Shown: positions 9,534 through 18,575, counted from the first letter of the stretch. The stretch is DNA of 64,000 nucleotides from DATEDA01 sp963744255 (GCA_963744255.1 CAVUSZ010000020.1:1-64000); one strand, 5' to 3'. Translations and numbers: made by a program. Notes: generated by a model from the sequence alone, not told the origin.

Positions 9534-9600
9534 CTGCCCACTCCCGCATCAGTTGCAGGAACTCCCGGCGCAGCTCCGGGTTCTCGTAGCCCCATCGGGT
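9534..9600 (-). pseudogene. short folE 3'-end remnant
   Basis: The minus strand encodes 'ENPELRREFLQLMREW', nearly the same as the C-terminus of the FolE gene 1.1 kb further on ('TNPELRREFLQLARG'). DNA is also similar over about 30 bp (9553-9582 versus 10681-10710). No start or other FolE motifs are present. The rest of 9529-9807 holds no gene that I can support. Confidence 0.45.
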
Positions 9601-9807
9601 GATCCCCGATGAACAGGGTGTTGCAGGAGTGTGCAAATGATCTTGTGAGGCACGCCGATTGCTGACTCCCCACGTCGACGCCACTCGGCCCGCAAAACCT
9701 TTGCGGCGCTCGAGGGAAAAGCGCAGGGCATCTCGGAACTTTAGTGATGATCGGCGTGTCCGCCCGAACTGGGGAGCGCATTCTCGACCACATGGATAGG
9801 AGACAGC

Positions 9808-10194
9808 ATGATTCGACGGACTTTTCTCGCGACGCTTGCATTGGCAGTGCTGGGAGCGTCATGGACTCAGATCGCGTCTGCCCAGGCGCCCAACGCGCCC
9901 GGGATCGAAGCGCCGCAGCGGGCGTCGTCCTACAGCGACACGGAGCTGAAGTCTTTCGCGTTGGCCGCGCTCAGCGTGCAGCGAATCAGGAATCTCTACC
10001 TTCCGAAGCTCGAGGCGGCGAAGACGCCGGAGCAGGAACAGGAAGTCCGAAAGGCGGCGGCCGACGAAATGGTGCAGGCCATCGAGAAGGAGGGTATGAC
10101 GGTGGGTCAATACACCGAGATTTCCACGCAGGCGCAGAAAAGTCCCGAGATAGCGAAGAGGGTGCAGGAGCACGTCAAGGACGCCATCAAGTGA
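9808..10194 (+). CDS. DUF4168 exported protein
   Basis: 128 residues. An N-terminal signal peptide ('MIRRTFLATLALAVLGASWTQIASA', cleavage after ASA) is followed by a helical domain: 'SYSDTELKSFALAALSVQRIRNLY', 'EQEQEVRKAAADEMVQAIEKEGMTVGQYTEI', 'AKRVQEHVKD'. That is the DUF4168 pattern, periplasmic proteins of unknown role in proteobacteria and cyanobacteria. The start is supported by GGAGA 6-10 bases upstream. It has no operon partners. Confidence 0.8.
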   Translation: MIRRTFLATLALAVLGASWTQIASAQAPNAPGIEAPQRASSYSDTELKSFALAALSVQRIRNLYLPKLEAAKTPEQEQEVRKAAADEMVQAIEKEGMTVGQYTEISTQAQKSPEIAKRVQEHVKDAIK

Positions 10195-10293
10195 CGGTTT
10201 GCCGGCGCCGTCCCCGGGCGGCTCGACCGCGCGCGCCTTCGTGCTTTCGTGGTGAACTACGTTTTCTAGGCTGATTGCTCCTGCTGGCGCAGC

Positions 10294-10587
10294 ATGCCAC
10301 CTTCCGCATCCGAGATCCGCAATGCGCGCGAGGCCGTCGAACGCATCCTCGACGAGCTGGGGATGAGCGCGTTCGTGTACACGGTCGAGCCGAAGGAGCA
10401 TGGCTGGGTGCTGAGCATCGATTGCGCCGCCGATGGCGGGTGGCAGACGGTTGCGCTGCCTGTGAACCCCGCCGAGCTCGGCGCGAGCCTGGACGCCGCC
10501 GCGGTGCGCGACAAGCTGCGCGCGGAGTGGGAGCCGCGTCTCCGCGCTTGCACAAAGCGCGCCACCCAGGGCCCCGCCGCGCCCTGA
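10294..10587 (+). CDS. hypothetical protein, 97 residues
   Basis: I do not recognise the family. It begins with an amphipathic helix ('SASEIRNAREAVERILDELGM'), then strand-rich 'AFVYTVEPKEHGWVLSIDCAADGGWQTVALPV', then a helix 'AAAVRDKLRAEWEPRLRAC'. The length and composition suit a small cytosolic alpha/beta protein. It converges on folE, and a symmetric hairpin (10632-10652) lies between them. Confidence 0.6.
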   Translation: MPPSASEIRNAREAVERILDELGMSAFVYTVEPKEHGWVLSIDCAADGGWQTVALPVNPAELGASLDAAAVRDKLRAEWEPRLRACTKRATQGPAAP

Positions 10588-10631
10588 GAGCTTTACGGCG
10601 CCTAGCCCGAAATTCGTGGCCTGAAGCGCGT

Positions 10632-10652
10632 CCCCTCCTCGGGGAGGAGGGG
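10632..10652. terminator. bidirectional terminator-like hairpin
   Basis: Perfect 9-bp stem: CCCCTCCTC (10632-10640), loop GGG, GAGGAGGGG (10644-10652). It sits between two convergent genes. There is no T run on either side. Confidence 0.6.
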
Positions 10653-10662
10653 AAAGGCGCGC

Positions 10663-11385
10663 CTACCCGCGCGCGAGCTGGAGAAACTCCCTGCGCAACT
10701 CGGGATTGGTGAGGAACGCCCCGCGCATGATGCTGTTGACCATGTGCGACTCGTCCTTCACCCCGCGCCACTGCATGCAGTAGTGGTCGGCCTCGAGCAC
10801 GAGCGCGACGCCCTCGGGCTGCAGGCGCTCCTCCAGGAGATCGGCGAGGTGCATCACCGCCTCCTCCTGGATCTGCGGCCGGCTCATCACCCAGTCGGCG
10901 ATCCGCGAGTATTTCGACAGCCCGACGAGGTTCGAGTGCTCGCTCGGTAGCACCCCGATCCACAGCTTGCCGATGATCGGCACGAAGTGGTGCGAGCAGG
11001 CGCTGCGCACCTTGATCGGGCCGACGATCATCAGCTCGTTCAGCTTCGCGGCGTTCGGGAACTCGGTGACCGGCGGCATCGGGTGATAGCGGCCCTTGAA
11101 CGTCTCGTGCAGGAACATCCGCGCGACGCGCCGCGCGGTGCCGCGGGTGTTGTGGTCGCTCTCGGTGTCGATCACCAGCGACTCGAGCAGCGCCTGCATC
11201 CGCGCGGCGATCTCGTCCTCGAGCGCCTTAAGCTCGGCGGGCCCGTGAACGAACTCGGCGATGTTGTCGTTCGCGTGGAAGCGGTGGCCGGCGGCGAGCA
11301 GGCGCTCGCGCACCCGCTCCGAGACCGGGGCGGCGGGCGCGGGCGCCCGGGGCTGGCGCAGCGGCCGGTTACTGGGGTCGCTCAT
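10663..11385 (-). CDS. folE: GTP cyclohydrolase I
   Basis: 240 residues. It converts GTP to 7,8-dihydroneopterin triphosphate, the first step of tetrahydrofolate synthesis. Visible signatures: 'DNTRGTARR'-like segment as 'DHNTRGTARRVARMF', 'VRSACSHHFVPIIGKLWIGVLP' with zinc ligands Cys and His, 'GLSKYSRI', and 'VLEADHYCMQWRGVKD' with the third zinc ligand Cys. The N-terminal 40 residues, rich in Pro and Ala, are an extension. The ATG at 11385 lies inside the end of uvrA (17-nt overlap), so the two are probably co-transcribed. Confidence 0.93.
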   Translation of the reverse strand: MSDPSNRPLRQPRAPAPAAPVSERVRERLLAAGHRFHANDNIAEFVHGPAELKALEDEIAARMQALLESLVIDTESDHNTRGTARRVARMFLHETFKGRYHPMPPVTEFPNAAKLNELMIVGPIKVRSACSHHFVPIIGKLWIGVLPSEHSNLVGLSKYSRIADWVMSRPQIQEEAVMHLADLLEERLQPEGVALVLEADHYCMQWRGVKDESHMVNSIMRGAFLTNPELRREFLQLARG

Positions 11386-14300
11386 GCGTGTCTCCGTTCG
11401 TTCGTCTTCGATCGGCCAGGAACTCGGCCAGCACGCGCGCGGTGTGCGAGCGGTCCTTCCGTTCGACCACCTGCTCCGGCGGCGCCATCGCCACGATCCG
11501 TCCGCCGGCGTCGCCACCCTCGGGGCCGAGGTCGATGAGCCAGTCGGCCTCGGCGATCACGTCGAGATTGTGCTCGATAACGACGACGGTGTTGCCGGCG
11601 TCGACCAGGCGATGGAGGCACCGGAGTAGCTTCTCGACATCGGCCATGTGCAGCCCGACCGTGGGCTCGTCGAGCACGTAGAGCGTGTGCTTCTCTGCGG
11701 CGGCGCGGCCGGGACGTCCCGCCGCATCGGCCGCATCGGGGCGGACCTTCGCGAGCTCCGTGACCAGCTTGATCCGCTGCGCCTCGCCGCCGGAAAGCGT
11801 CGGGCTCTGCTGGCCGAGCGTGAGATAGCCGAGCCCCACGTCCTGCAGCAGCGTAGCCGCGCGGTGGATCGCGGGATGCGCGGCGTAGAACCCGGCCGCC
11901 TCGTCGACGCTCATCGCCAGCACTTCGCCGATCGTCTTATCGCGCCACCTGACGGTTAGCGTCTCGGAGTTGAAGCGCGAACCGCGGCAGGCTTCGCACT
12001 TCACCTTCACGTCCGGAAGGAAGCTCATCTCCACCTTCTTCACGCCCTGGCCCTCGCAGACCTCGCACCGGCCGCCCGGAGTATTGAAGGAGAAGCGGCT
12101 CGCCGTGTAGCCGCGGATGCGCGCTTCCGTCGTATCCGCGAACAGTTTCCTGACCGCGTCCCAGAAGCCGACGTAGGTGGCCGGGCACGACCGGGGCGTC
12201 TTCCCGATCGGCGTCTGGTCGACCTCGAGCACCCGGCCGACCAGATCGGCGCCGTCGATCGCCTTGCATCCGTGCAGGCTCGCGTTCGCCTTCAGCCGCC
12301 GCGCAGCAACGATCTCGACGAGGTTCGCGTGCAGCACGTCGCGTGCGAGCGTCGACTTGCCGGAGCCCGACACGCCGGTGATCACCGTCAGGCGCCCGAG
12401 CGGGATGCGCGCGTCGATCGCCTGGAGGTTGTGAAGCCGCGCCGCGCGGATCTCGACCGACGGCGCAACGCCGTTCACCTTGCGCCGCGGTTGGAGCGGA
12501 TGGCGGAGCGGCGCGGCGAGAAACCGGCCGGTCACCGATTCGGGCACCTTCATCAGCGCTTCGGCGTCGCCTTCCGCGACCACGCGACCTCCGCGGCTGC
12601 CCGCGCCCGGCCCGAGGTCGACGACGTGGTGGGCGCGCCGGATCGTCTCCTCGTCATGCTCGACGACGAGCAGCGTGTTGCCCTTCGCCTCGAGCTTCGC
12701 CAGCGTGTCGAGCAGGATCGCGTTGTCGCGCGGGTGCAATCCGATCGTGGGCTCGTCCAGGATGTAGCACACCCCCTGCAGGTTAGAACCGAGCTGGGCG
12801 GCGAGGCGGATGCGCTGCGCCTCGCCGCCGGACAGCGTCGGCGCCGAGCGGTCGAGCGCGAGATAGGAGAGCCCCACTTCGTCGAGGAAGCCGAGGCGTG
12901 ACAGGAGCTCGGCGACAAGATCGCGCGCGATCTCCGTCTCGCGGCTCTCGAGCCGCAAGCTCCGGAAGAAGCCGGCGACCTTCGTCACGGTGCCGGCGGT
13001 GAGCGCGGCGATCGAGCGGCCGCGGAAACGCACATTGAGGGCGACCGGATTGAGCCGCTGGCCGCCGCAGACGACGCACGGCTCGGCGTCGCCTTCCCAC
13101 CATTCGTTCCACCAGATCTCCTCGCCGGTCTGCTCGTCGTCGAAGCCCGCGAGCTTGAGCCCGGTGCCGTAGCAGGTATCGCACCAGCCGTGCTTCGAGT
13201 TGAACGAGAAGAGCCGCGGATCGAGCTCCGGGAAGCTGCGGCTGCACGACGGGCAGGCGCGCTTGGTCGAGAACACCCGGAGCGGGAGCTGGAGCTCGAC
13301 TGTCCGTTCGCCCTGAGCCTGTCGAAAGGCCGCCTCCAGCCGGTCCAGCCCCTCCATGACGTGAACGACGCCCTTGCCGAACTCGAGCGCTTGCCCGAGC
13401 GCCTCGCGCAGCTCGCGCTCCCGATCGGGCGCGACGACGAGATCGGCGACCGGCAGCTCGATCGTGTGCTCCTTGAAGCGGTCGAGCCGCGGCCACTTCG
13501 CGGTCGGCAGGAACTCGCCGTCGACGCGGAGGCTCGAGTAGCCCTTGCCGCGCGCCCACTTCGCGAGATCGGTGTAGTAGCCCTTGCGGTTGACGACGAG
13601 CGGGGCGAGCAGCCCGACGCGCCGCCCGCGAAAGTCGCTGACGATCTGCGCCGCCACCGCGTCCGCGCTCTGCGGCTCGATCGGCACGTTGCAGTCCGGG
13701 CAGAACTGGGTGCCGAGCTTCATGTAGAGCAGCCGCAGGAAGTGGTACACCTCGGTCAGCGTCGCGACCGTGGACTTGCGGCCGCCGCGGCTCGTCCGCT
13801 GCTCGATCGCGACCGTGGGTGGAATGCCGAAGATCGCGTCGACGTCGGGCCGCGACGCCGGTTGCACGAACTGGCGCGCGTAGGCGTTCAGCGATTCGAG
13901 GTAGCGGCGCTGCCCTTCGGCGAACACGATGTCGAACGCGAGCGTCGACTTCCCCGAGCCGGACACGCCGGTCACGACGGTGAACCGGTCGCGCGGCAGC
14001 GCGACGTCGATGTTCTGCAGGTTGTGCTCGCGGGCGTTGTGGACGAGGATATTCCGGCGCGCCCGTTCGCGGAGTGCGGCCTGGAGCGGGGTGCCCGCCA
14101 CCTGCTCGCGTGCGACCGGCGCGGGCGTCGGGGTGAGGGGGGCCGTCAGCGCCGCCTCGTACTCCCGCAATGCCCGCCCGGTGTGCGAGCGTTCCTCCGT
14201 CATGACGTCGCGCGGCGTCCCGGCGCAGACCACCTCCCCGCCGGCCTCGCCGCCTTCGGGCCCGAGGTCGACGATCCAGTCGGCGGCGCGGATCACGTCG

Positions 14301-17008
14301 AGGTTGTGCTCGATGACGATGAGCGAGTGTCCCGCCGCGATCAGTCGCCGGAAGGCCCTGAGGAGCTTCGCGACGTCGTCGAAGTGGAGGCCGGTGGTCG
14401 GCTCGTCGAAGAGGAACAGCGCCCCTTTCGTCGCCCCGGCGGCGCTTGCCGATTCGGCAAGGTGCTTGGCCAGCTTGAGCCGCTGCGCTTCGCCCCCGGA
14501 AAGCGTCGGAACCGGCTGGCCGAGCCGCAGATATTCCAGTCCGACCTCCGCGAGCGGCGCGAGCACGGCGGCGACGTCGGCCTCGCCGGCGAAGCAGCGA
14601 AGCGCCTCGGACACCGTCAGCTCGAGCACGTCGGCGATGCTGCGCCCCTGGTGCTTCACCTCGAGCACCTCGGGCCGGAAGCGCTTGCCGTCGCAATCGG
14701 GGCAGCGCAGATACACGTCGGAGAGGAACTGCATCTCGACGTGCTCGAAGCCGTTGCCGCCGCAGGTGGGGCAGCGGCCGTTGCCGGCATTGAAGCTGAA
14801 CGTGCCGGGCGTGTAGCGGCGCTCCCTGGCGAGCGGCGACTCGGCGAAGCGCTTGCGGATCGCGTCGAACGCGCCGACGTAGCTCGCCGGGTTCGAGCGC
14901 GTCGTCTTGCCGATCGGCGACTGGTCCACGAGCACGACCTCGTCCACGCGTTCGGCGCCGCGAAGCTCGCGATGCTCACCCGGCGCTTCCGTCGGCCTGC
15001 CCTTCGCCTTCCTGAGCGCGGCGTGCAGGACGTCCTGCACCAGCGTCGACTTGCCGGAACCGGACACGCCGGTGACGCAAACGAGGCGGTTGAGCGGGAA
15101 GGCGACGTCGATGCCCTTCAGGTTGTGCCCGGCGGCGCCGAGGAGCTCGATCGTCGCCGCGGCGGACTCGACCGCCGTCGCCCCGGCGGAAGCCGGGGCC
15201 CAGTCGGGCGTCGCACTGGATCCCGGCGTTCGCCGGGATGACGGCGGGGCGACGTGCCTGCGTCCCGACAGGTAGTGCGCGGTCAGCGTGTCCGCGCGCT
15301 TCAGCTCGTCCGGCGTGCCCGAGAACACGATCTCGCCGCCGCGCTCGCCGGGTCCCGGCCCCAGGTCGAGGATGCGGTCGGCGGCGAACATGATCTGCGG
15401 GTCGTGCTCGACGACGACGAGCGAGTTGCCGGCGTCGCGCAGCTTCTTCATGACGTCGATCACGCGGCCCATGTCGCGCGGGTGCAGGCCGATCGACGGC
15501 TCGTCGAGCACGAACAGCGTGTTGACGAGCGAGGTGCCGAGGGCGGTCGTGAGGTTGATCCGCTGCACCTCGCCGCCGGAGAGCGTGCGCGACTGGCGGT
15601 CGAGCGTCAGGTAGCTCAGGCCGACCTCGCCGAGAAACGCCAGCCGCGCGCGAATCTCGGTCAGCAGCAGGTCGATGGCTTCGTCCAGGGGCGCCGGCAG
15701 CTCGAGGCCGGCGAAGAAGGTCCGCAGCCGCTCGATCGGCAGCAGCGCGAGGTCGTGGATCGAGCGTTGCTCGCGGCCCAGCTTCCACAGCAGCGCGTCG
15801 GGCTTGAGCCGCGCGCCGCCGCAGGTCGCGCACGGCGTGTACGCGCGGTAGCGCGACAGCAGCACGCGGATGTGCATCTTGTAGGCCTTGGTCTCGAGCC
15901 AGGCGAAGAAGCGCTTCACCCCGTACCACTTGCCCGGCCAGGATTTCCGCCAGCTCACCCAGTCGGTGTCGCCCTCGATCACCCAGCGCCGGTGCGCCTC
16001 GTCCATGTCGCGCCAGGGCGCATCGAGCGGGATGCCGTACTTCCGCGCCATCTTCTCGAGATCGTCCTGGCACTCGCGATAGCTCTGCGTCTGCCACGGC
16101 TTGATCGCGCCGTCGCGCGCGCTCTTCGACTCGTCCGGGATGACGAGCCCGTAGTCGACGCCGATGACGCGTCCGAAGCCGCGGCAGGTCTCGCACGCGC
16201 CGAGCGGCGAGTTGAACGAGAACAGACTCGGGATCGGGTCGGCGTAGTGGATGTCGCAATCGGCGCAGTGGAGATCGCTCGAGAACCGCCATATCGGAGC
16301 GGGGAGCGCTTCCGCCGCGACGTGCACGTTCACCCGTCCTTGCCCCACCTTCAGCGCCGCCTCGATCGCCTCCATCACGCGGGCGCGCCCGGCGCCCGAC
16401 ATCCGGATACGGTCCTGGACGACTTCCAGAGTCTGGTCGTTCCGGGTGTGGATCCGCGTGTAGCCCTGCCGCTCGAGGAGCTGGAGGATCTCGGCCTCGG
16501 TGAAGTTCTTCGGCACCTCCACCGGAAACGCGATCACGAGCCGCGGGTCGCCGCCTTCCGCCGCGCGGCGCGAAACCTCGTCGAAGATCGTCCCCGGCGT
16601 ATCGCGGCGGACTGGGCGGCCGCAGCCGCGGCAGTGCAGCGCCGCCGCGCGCGCGAAGAGGAGCTTGAGATGGTCGTTCAGCTCCGTCATCGTGCCGACG
16701 GTGGAGCGCGAGGTGCGCACCGGGTTGGTCTGGTCGATCGCGATCGCGGGCAGGCAGCCCTCGATGCGGTCGACCTGCGGCTTGTCCATCCGGTCGAGGA
16801 ACTGCCGGGCGTAGGGCGAGAAGGTTTCGACGTAGCGCCGCTGCCCCTCGGCGTAGAGCGTGTCGAACACGAGCGACGACTTGCCGGAGCCGGACACGCC
16901 GGTCACGACCACGAGCTCGCCGGTGGGAATCGCGACGTCGAGGTTCTTGAGGTTGTTCTGGCGGGCGCCGTAGATGGCGATCGCTTCGTGCGCGGGGCGC
17001 TGCTCCAT
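11369..17008 (-). CDS. uvrA: tandem double-length excinuclease subunit UvrA (1879 residues)
   Basis: UvrA finds bulky DNA lesions and loads UvrB. A normal UvrA has about 940 residues and two ATPase sites. Here two complete UvrA units are joined. Walker A 'GVSGSGKS' occurs at about residues 37, 645, 1013 and 1543; ABC signatures 'LSGGEVQR' or 'LSGGEAQR' at about 472, 836, 1389 and 1735. Each unit keeps both CxxC-x19-CxxC zinc modules (for example 'CADCDIHYADP...CETCRG' and 'CPTCGGNGFE...CPDCDG'). Unit 1 also carries a recognisable UvrB-binding region. Two non-coding repeat types have become in-frame linkers at about residues 589-611 and 1227-1235. No stop or shift over 5.6 kb shows selection. 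It could replace a UvrA homodimer in one chain; whether another uvrA exists is unknown. Confidence 0.95.
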   Translation of the reverse strand: MEQRPAHEAIAIYGARQNNLKNLDVAIPTGELVVVTGVSGSGKSSLVFDTLYAEGQRRYVETFSPYARQFLDRMDKPQVDRIEGCLPAIAIDQTNPVRTSRSTVGTMTELNDHLKLLFARAAALHCRGCGRPVRRDTPGTIFDEVSRRAAEGGDPRLVIAFPVEVPKNFTEAEILQLLERQGYTRIHTRNDQTLEVVQDRIRMSGAGRARVMEAIEAALKVGQGRVNVHVAAEALPAPIWRFSSDLHCADCDIHYADPIPSLFSFNSPLGACETCRGFGRVIGVDYGLVIPDESKSARDGAIKPWQTQSYRECQDDLEKMARKYGIPLDAPWRDMDEAHRRWVIEGDTDWVSWRKSWPGKWYGVKRFFAWLETKAYKMHIRVLLSRYRAYTPCATCGGARLKPDALLWKLGREQRSIHDLALLPIERLRTFFAGLELPAPLDEAIDLLLTEIRARLAFLGEVGLSYLTLDRQSRTLSGGEVQRINLTTALGTSLVNTLFVLDEPSIGLHPRDMGRVIDVMKKLRDAGNSLVVVEHDPQIMFAADRILDLGPGPGERGGEIVFSGTPDELKRADTLTAHYLSGRRHVAPPSSRRTPGSSATPDWAPASAGATAVESAAATIELLGAAGHNLKGIDVAFPLNRLVCVTGVSGSGKSTLVQDVLHAALRKAKGRPTEAPGEHRELRGAERVDEVVLVDQSPIGKTTRSNPASYVGAFDAIRKRFAESPLARERRYTPGTFSFNAGNGRCPTCGGNGFEHVEMQFLSDVYLRCPDCDGKRFRPEVLEVKHQGRSIADVLELTVSEALRCFAGEADVAAVLAPLAEVGLEYLRLGQPVPTLSGGEAQRLKLAKHLAESASAAGATKGALFLFDEPTTGLHFDDVAKLLRAFRRLIAAGHSLIVIEHNLDVIRAADWIVDLGPEGGEAGGEVVCAGTPRDVMTEERSHTGRALREYEAALTAPLTPTPAPVAREQVAGTPLQAALRERARRNILVHNAREHNLQNIDVALPRDRFTVVTGVSGSGKSTLAFDIVFAEGQRRYLESLNAYARQFVQPASRPDVDAIFGIPPTVAIEQRTSRGGRKSTVATLTEVYHFLRLLYMKLGTQFCPDCNVPIEPQSADAVAAQIVSDFRGRRVGLLAPLVVNRKGYYTDLAKWARGKGYSSLRVDGEFLPTAKWPRLDRFKEHTIELPVADLVVAPDRERELREALGQALEFGKGVVHVMEGLDRLEAAFRQAQGERTVELQLPLRVFSTKRACPSCSRSFPELDPRLFSFNSKHGWCDTCYGTGLKLAGFDDEQTGEEIWWNEWWEGDAEPCVVCGGQRLNPVALNVRFRGRSIAALTAGTVTKVAGFFRSLRLESRETEIARDLVAELLSRLGFLDEVGLSYLALDRSAPTLSGGEAQRIRLAAQLGSNLQGVCYILDEPTIGLHPRDNAILLDTLAKLEAKGNTLLVVEHDEETIRRAHHVVDLGPGAGSRGGRVVAEGDAEALMKVPESVTGRFLAAPLRHPLQPRRKVNGVAPSVEIRAARLHNLQAIDARIPLGRLTVITGVSGSGKSTLARDVLHANLVEIVAARRLKANASLHGCKAIDGADLVGRVLEVDQTPIGKTPRSCPATYVGFWDAVRKLFADTTEARIRGYTASRFSFNTPGGRCEVCEGQGVKKVEMSFLPDVKVKCEACRGSRFNSETLTVRWRDKTIGEVLAMSVDEAAGFYAAHPAIHRAATLLQDVGLGYLTLGQQSPTLSGGEAQRIKLVTELAKVRPDAADAAGRPGRAAAEKHTLYVLDEPTVGLHMADVEKLLRCLHRLVDAGNTVVVIEHNLDVIAEADWLIDLGPEGGDAGGRIVAMAPPEQVVERKDRSHTARVLAEFLADRRRTNGDTHERPQ
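13304..13329. repeat. interspersed repeat inside uvrA
   Basis: A 26-bp stretch starting CCGTTCGCCCTGAGCCTGTC. It matches the short intergenic repeat I know from many high-GC proteobacterial genomes. In the uvrA frame it reads 'FRQAQGERT', at residues about 1227-1235. Confidence 0.7.
15177..15242. repeat. paired-hairpin extragenic-type repeat inside uvrA
   Basis: Two hairpins face each other: CCCCGGC-GGA-AGCCGGGG on the left and ATCCCGGCG-TTC-GCCGGGAT on the right. The sequence belongs to the 'GTCATCCCGGCGAACGCCGGGATCC' class of extragenic repeats. In the uvrA frame it reads 'SSRRTPGSSATPDWAPASAGAT', residues about 589-611, between the first and second ATPase halves of unit 1. Confidence 0.75.
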
Positions 17009-17033
17009 GTCTTCCGGGGCGGGGAAACGAAAC

Positions 17034-17053
17034 GCGGCGCCGGACGGCGCCGC
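17034..17053. terminator. hairpin between amidohydrolase gene and uvrA
   Basis: Perfect 8-bp stem GCGGCGCC-GGAC-GGCGCCGC. It lies downstream of the amidohydrolase stop (17094) and 26 bp before the uvrA start, so it would separate the two transcripts. Confidence 0.55.
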
Positions 17054-17093
17054 AGTCAGGGTCGAATTCTACGCCCGGCGCGTGCCGCGCGTC

Positions 17094-18575
17094 CTATGCC
17101 GAGCCGCAGAAGCGGTGCACGTGATACGGCGTCGCCGCGAGCCCGCCGCAGTACTGCCCGACGTACGGCTCCAGCTTCTCCGCGAGCTCCCGCGTACCGC
17201 GGTTCGCCTCGCGGAGCCGCGCGACCGCGCTTTCAGCCTGCACCGCGATCCGCGCGAAGTCGATCGTCGTGAAACGGCCGGCCTCGAGGATCATTCTGCC
17301 GCCGATCATCACGCTGTCGACGCCGGTGCCGTCCTCGCAGAACACCAGTTGGTTCACGACGTCGTTGAGCGGCACGTAGTTGACGTGGCCGAGGTCGAGG
17401 AACACGAGGTCGGCCTTGTAGCCGCGCTCGATTCGCCCGATCCTCCCGAAGCCGAGCGCTTTCGCGCCACCCTCGGTCATCGCACGGAACACCTCGCGGC
17501 TCGAGAGCCACCTCGCGGGCGCGTGGTCGGCGACGCGCGAGACGAACGACGCCATCCGCATCGCCTCGAAGACGTTCAGGTTGTCGGACGAGCCGGCGCC
17601 GTCGGTGCCGATCGCGACGTTCACGCCGCGGTCGAGCATGCGGCGGGCGTCGGCCATGCCGGAGCCGAGCTTCATGTTGGACCCGGGGTTGTGCGACACC
17701 GACGCGCCGCGGTCGGCGAGCCGCGCGCGATCGTCGTCGTCGAGCCAGACTGCGTGCGCGGCGCAGAAGCCGGGGCCGATCAGCCCGAGCGAATCGAGAT
17801 GGGCGACGAGCGTCTTGCCGTACTTCTTCTGCGCCACGACGGCTTGCGTCTTCGACTCGCCGACGTGCATCTGGATGCCGATGTCGAGCTCTCTGGCGAG
17901 ATCGCGGCAGCCGGCGAGAAACTCGTCCGAGCAGTGGTGCGGGATGGTCGGCCCCAGCGCGGGGCGGATGAAGTCGCGGCCGTACTTCCAGTCGCGAACC
18001 ATCTCCCGGCACGCGGCGAGGCTCTGCCCGTGGTGCGCGTACTTGATCTTGCGCACCTCGCCCCGCAGCGGCTCGGGCAGCGCATCGGCGAGGCCGGGGA
18101 TCGCCTCGTAGAAGCTGCGGTCGGCCATCATCGGCGCGATCGCCGCGCGGACGCCCACGTCGGCGTAGCCCTTCGCGACCGCCTCGACGCCGGCCGGCGT
18201 GGGGACCGGAAACTCGCCGAACATGTCGTAGGAAGCGGTGCAGCCCTTGCGCACCAGCTCCGCCGCGCCGATGACCGACGAGAGATAGTGGTCCTCGATC
18301 GTGCGGCGGCCGGTGGCCCAGGGCACGGCGTTGAGGTAGGTCTCGAGGTTGTAGCGGTCGAACAGGCCCTTGGCGAGGTTCGTCTGCGCGTGGTTGTGGC
18401 CGTTCACGAGCCCGGGGACGACGAGCTTGCCCGCGGCGTCCACAGGCCGCACGTTGTCGTCCCTCACTTTGCCCGGCGCGACGATGTCGGCGATGGCGTC
18501 GCCATCAACCAGGATGTCCGCGGTCACGCACTCGAGATCGGGCCGCAGCACGCGGCCGCCGCGGATGAGCAGCAT
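17094..18575 (-). CDS. TRZ/ATZ-type amidohydrolase (deaminase/chlorohydrolase family)
   Basis: 493 residues, normal for the family. Metal-site motifs: 'VNGHNHAQTN' (HxH), 'IQMHVGESK' (third His and Glu), 'FCAAHAVWLDDDD' (fourth His) and 'NVAIGTDGAGSSDNLNVF' (Asp). The C-terminal small beta domain 'ERGYKADLVFLDL' is also typical. The family includes S-adenosylhomocysteine/adenosine deaminases, guanine deaminase and triazine hydrolases, and the substrate cannot be read from sequence. The start at 18575 has GGGAGG upstream. A small open frame (18588-18746) precedes it by 12 bp. Confidence 0.85.
   Translation of the reverse strand: MLLIRGGRVLRPDLECVTADILVDGDAIADIVAPGKVRDDNVRPVDAAGKLVVPGLVNGHNHAQTNLAKGLFDRYNLETYLNAVPWATGRRTIEDHYLSSVIGAAELVRKGCTASYDMFGEFPVPTPAGVEAVAKGYADVGVRAAIAPMMADRSFYEAIPGLADALPEPLRGEVRKIKYAHHGQSLAACREMVRDWKYGRDFIRPALGPTIPHHCSDEFLAGCRDLARELDIGIQMHVGESKTQAVVAQKKYGKTLVAHLDSLGLIGPGFCAAHAVWLDDDDRARLADRGASVSHNPGSNMKLGSGMADARRMLDRGVNVAIGTDGAGSSDNLNVFEAMRMASFVSRVADHAPARWLSSREVFRAMTEGGAKALGFGRIGRIERGYKADLVFLDLGHVNYVPLNDVVNQLVFCEDGTGVDSVMIGGRMILEAGRFTTIDFARIAVQAESAVARLREANRGTRELAEKLEPYVGQYCGGLAATPYHVHRFCGSA

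Noticed and set aside
15254..17272. 672-codon open frame on the plus strand opposite uvrA
   Set aside because: It is antisense to clear UvrA motifs and its translation is rich in Arg, Val, Asp and His without any domain. Such shadow frames are common in high-GC DNA.
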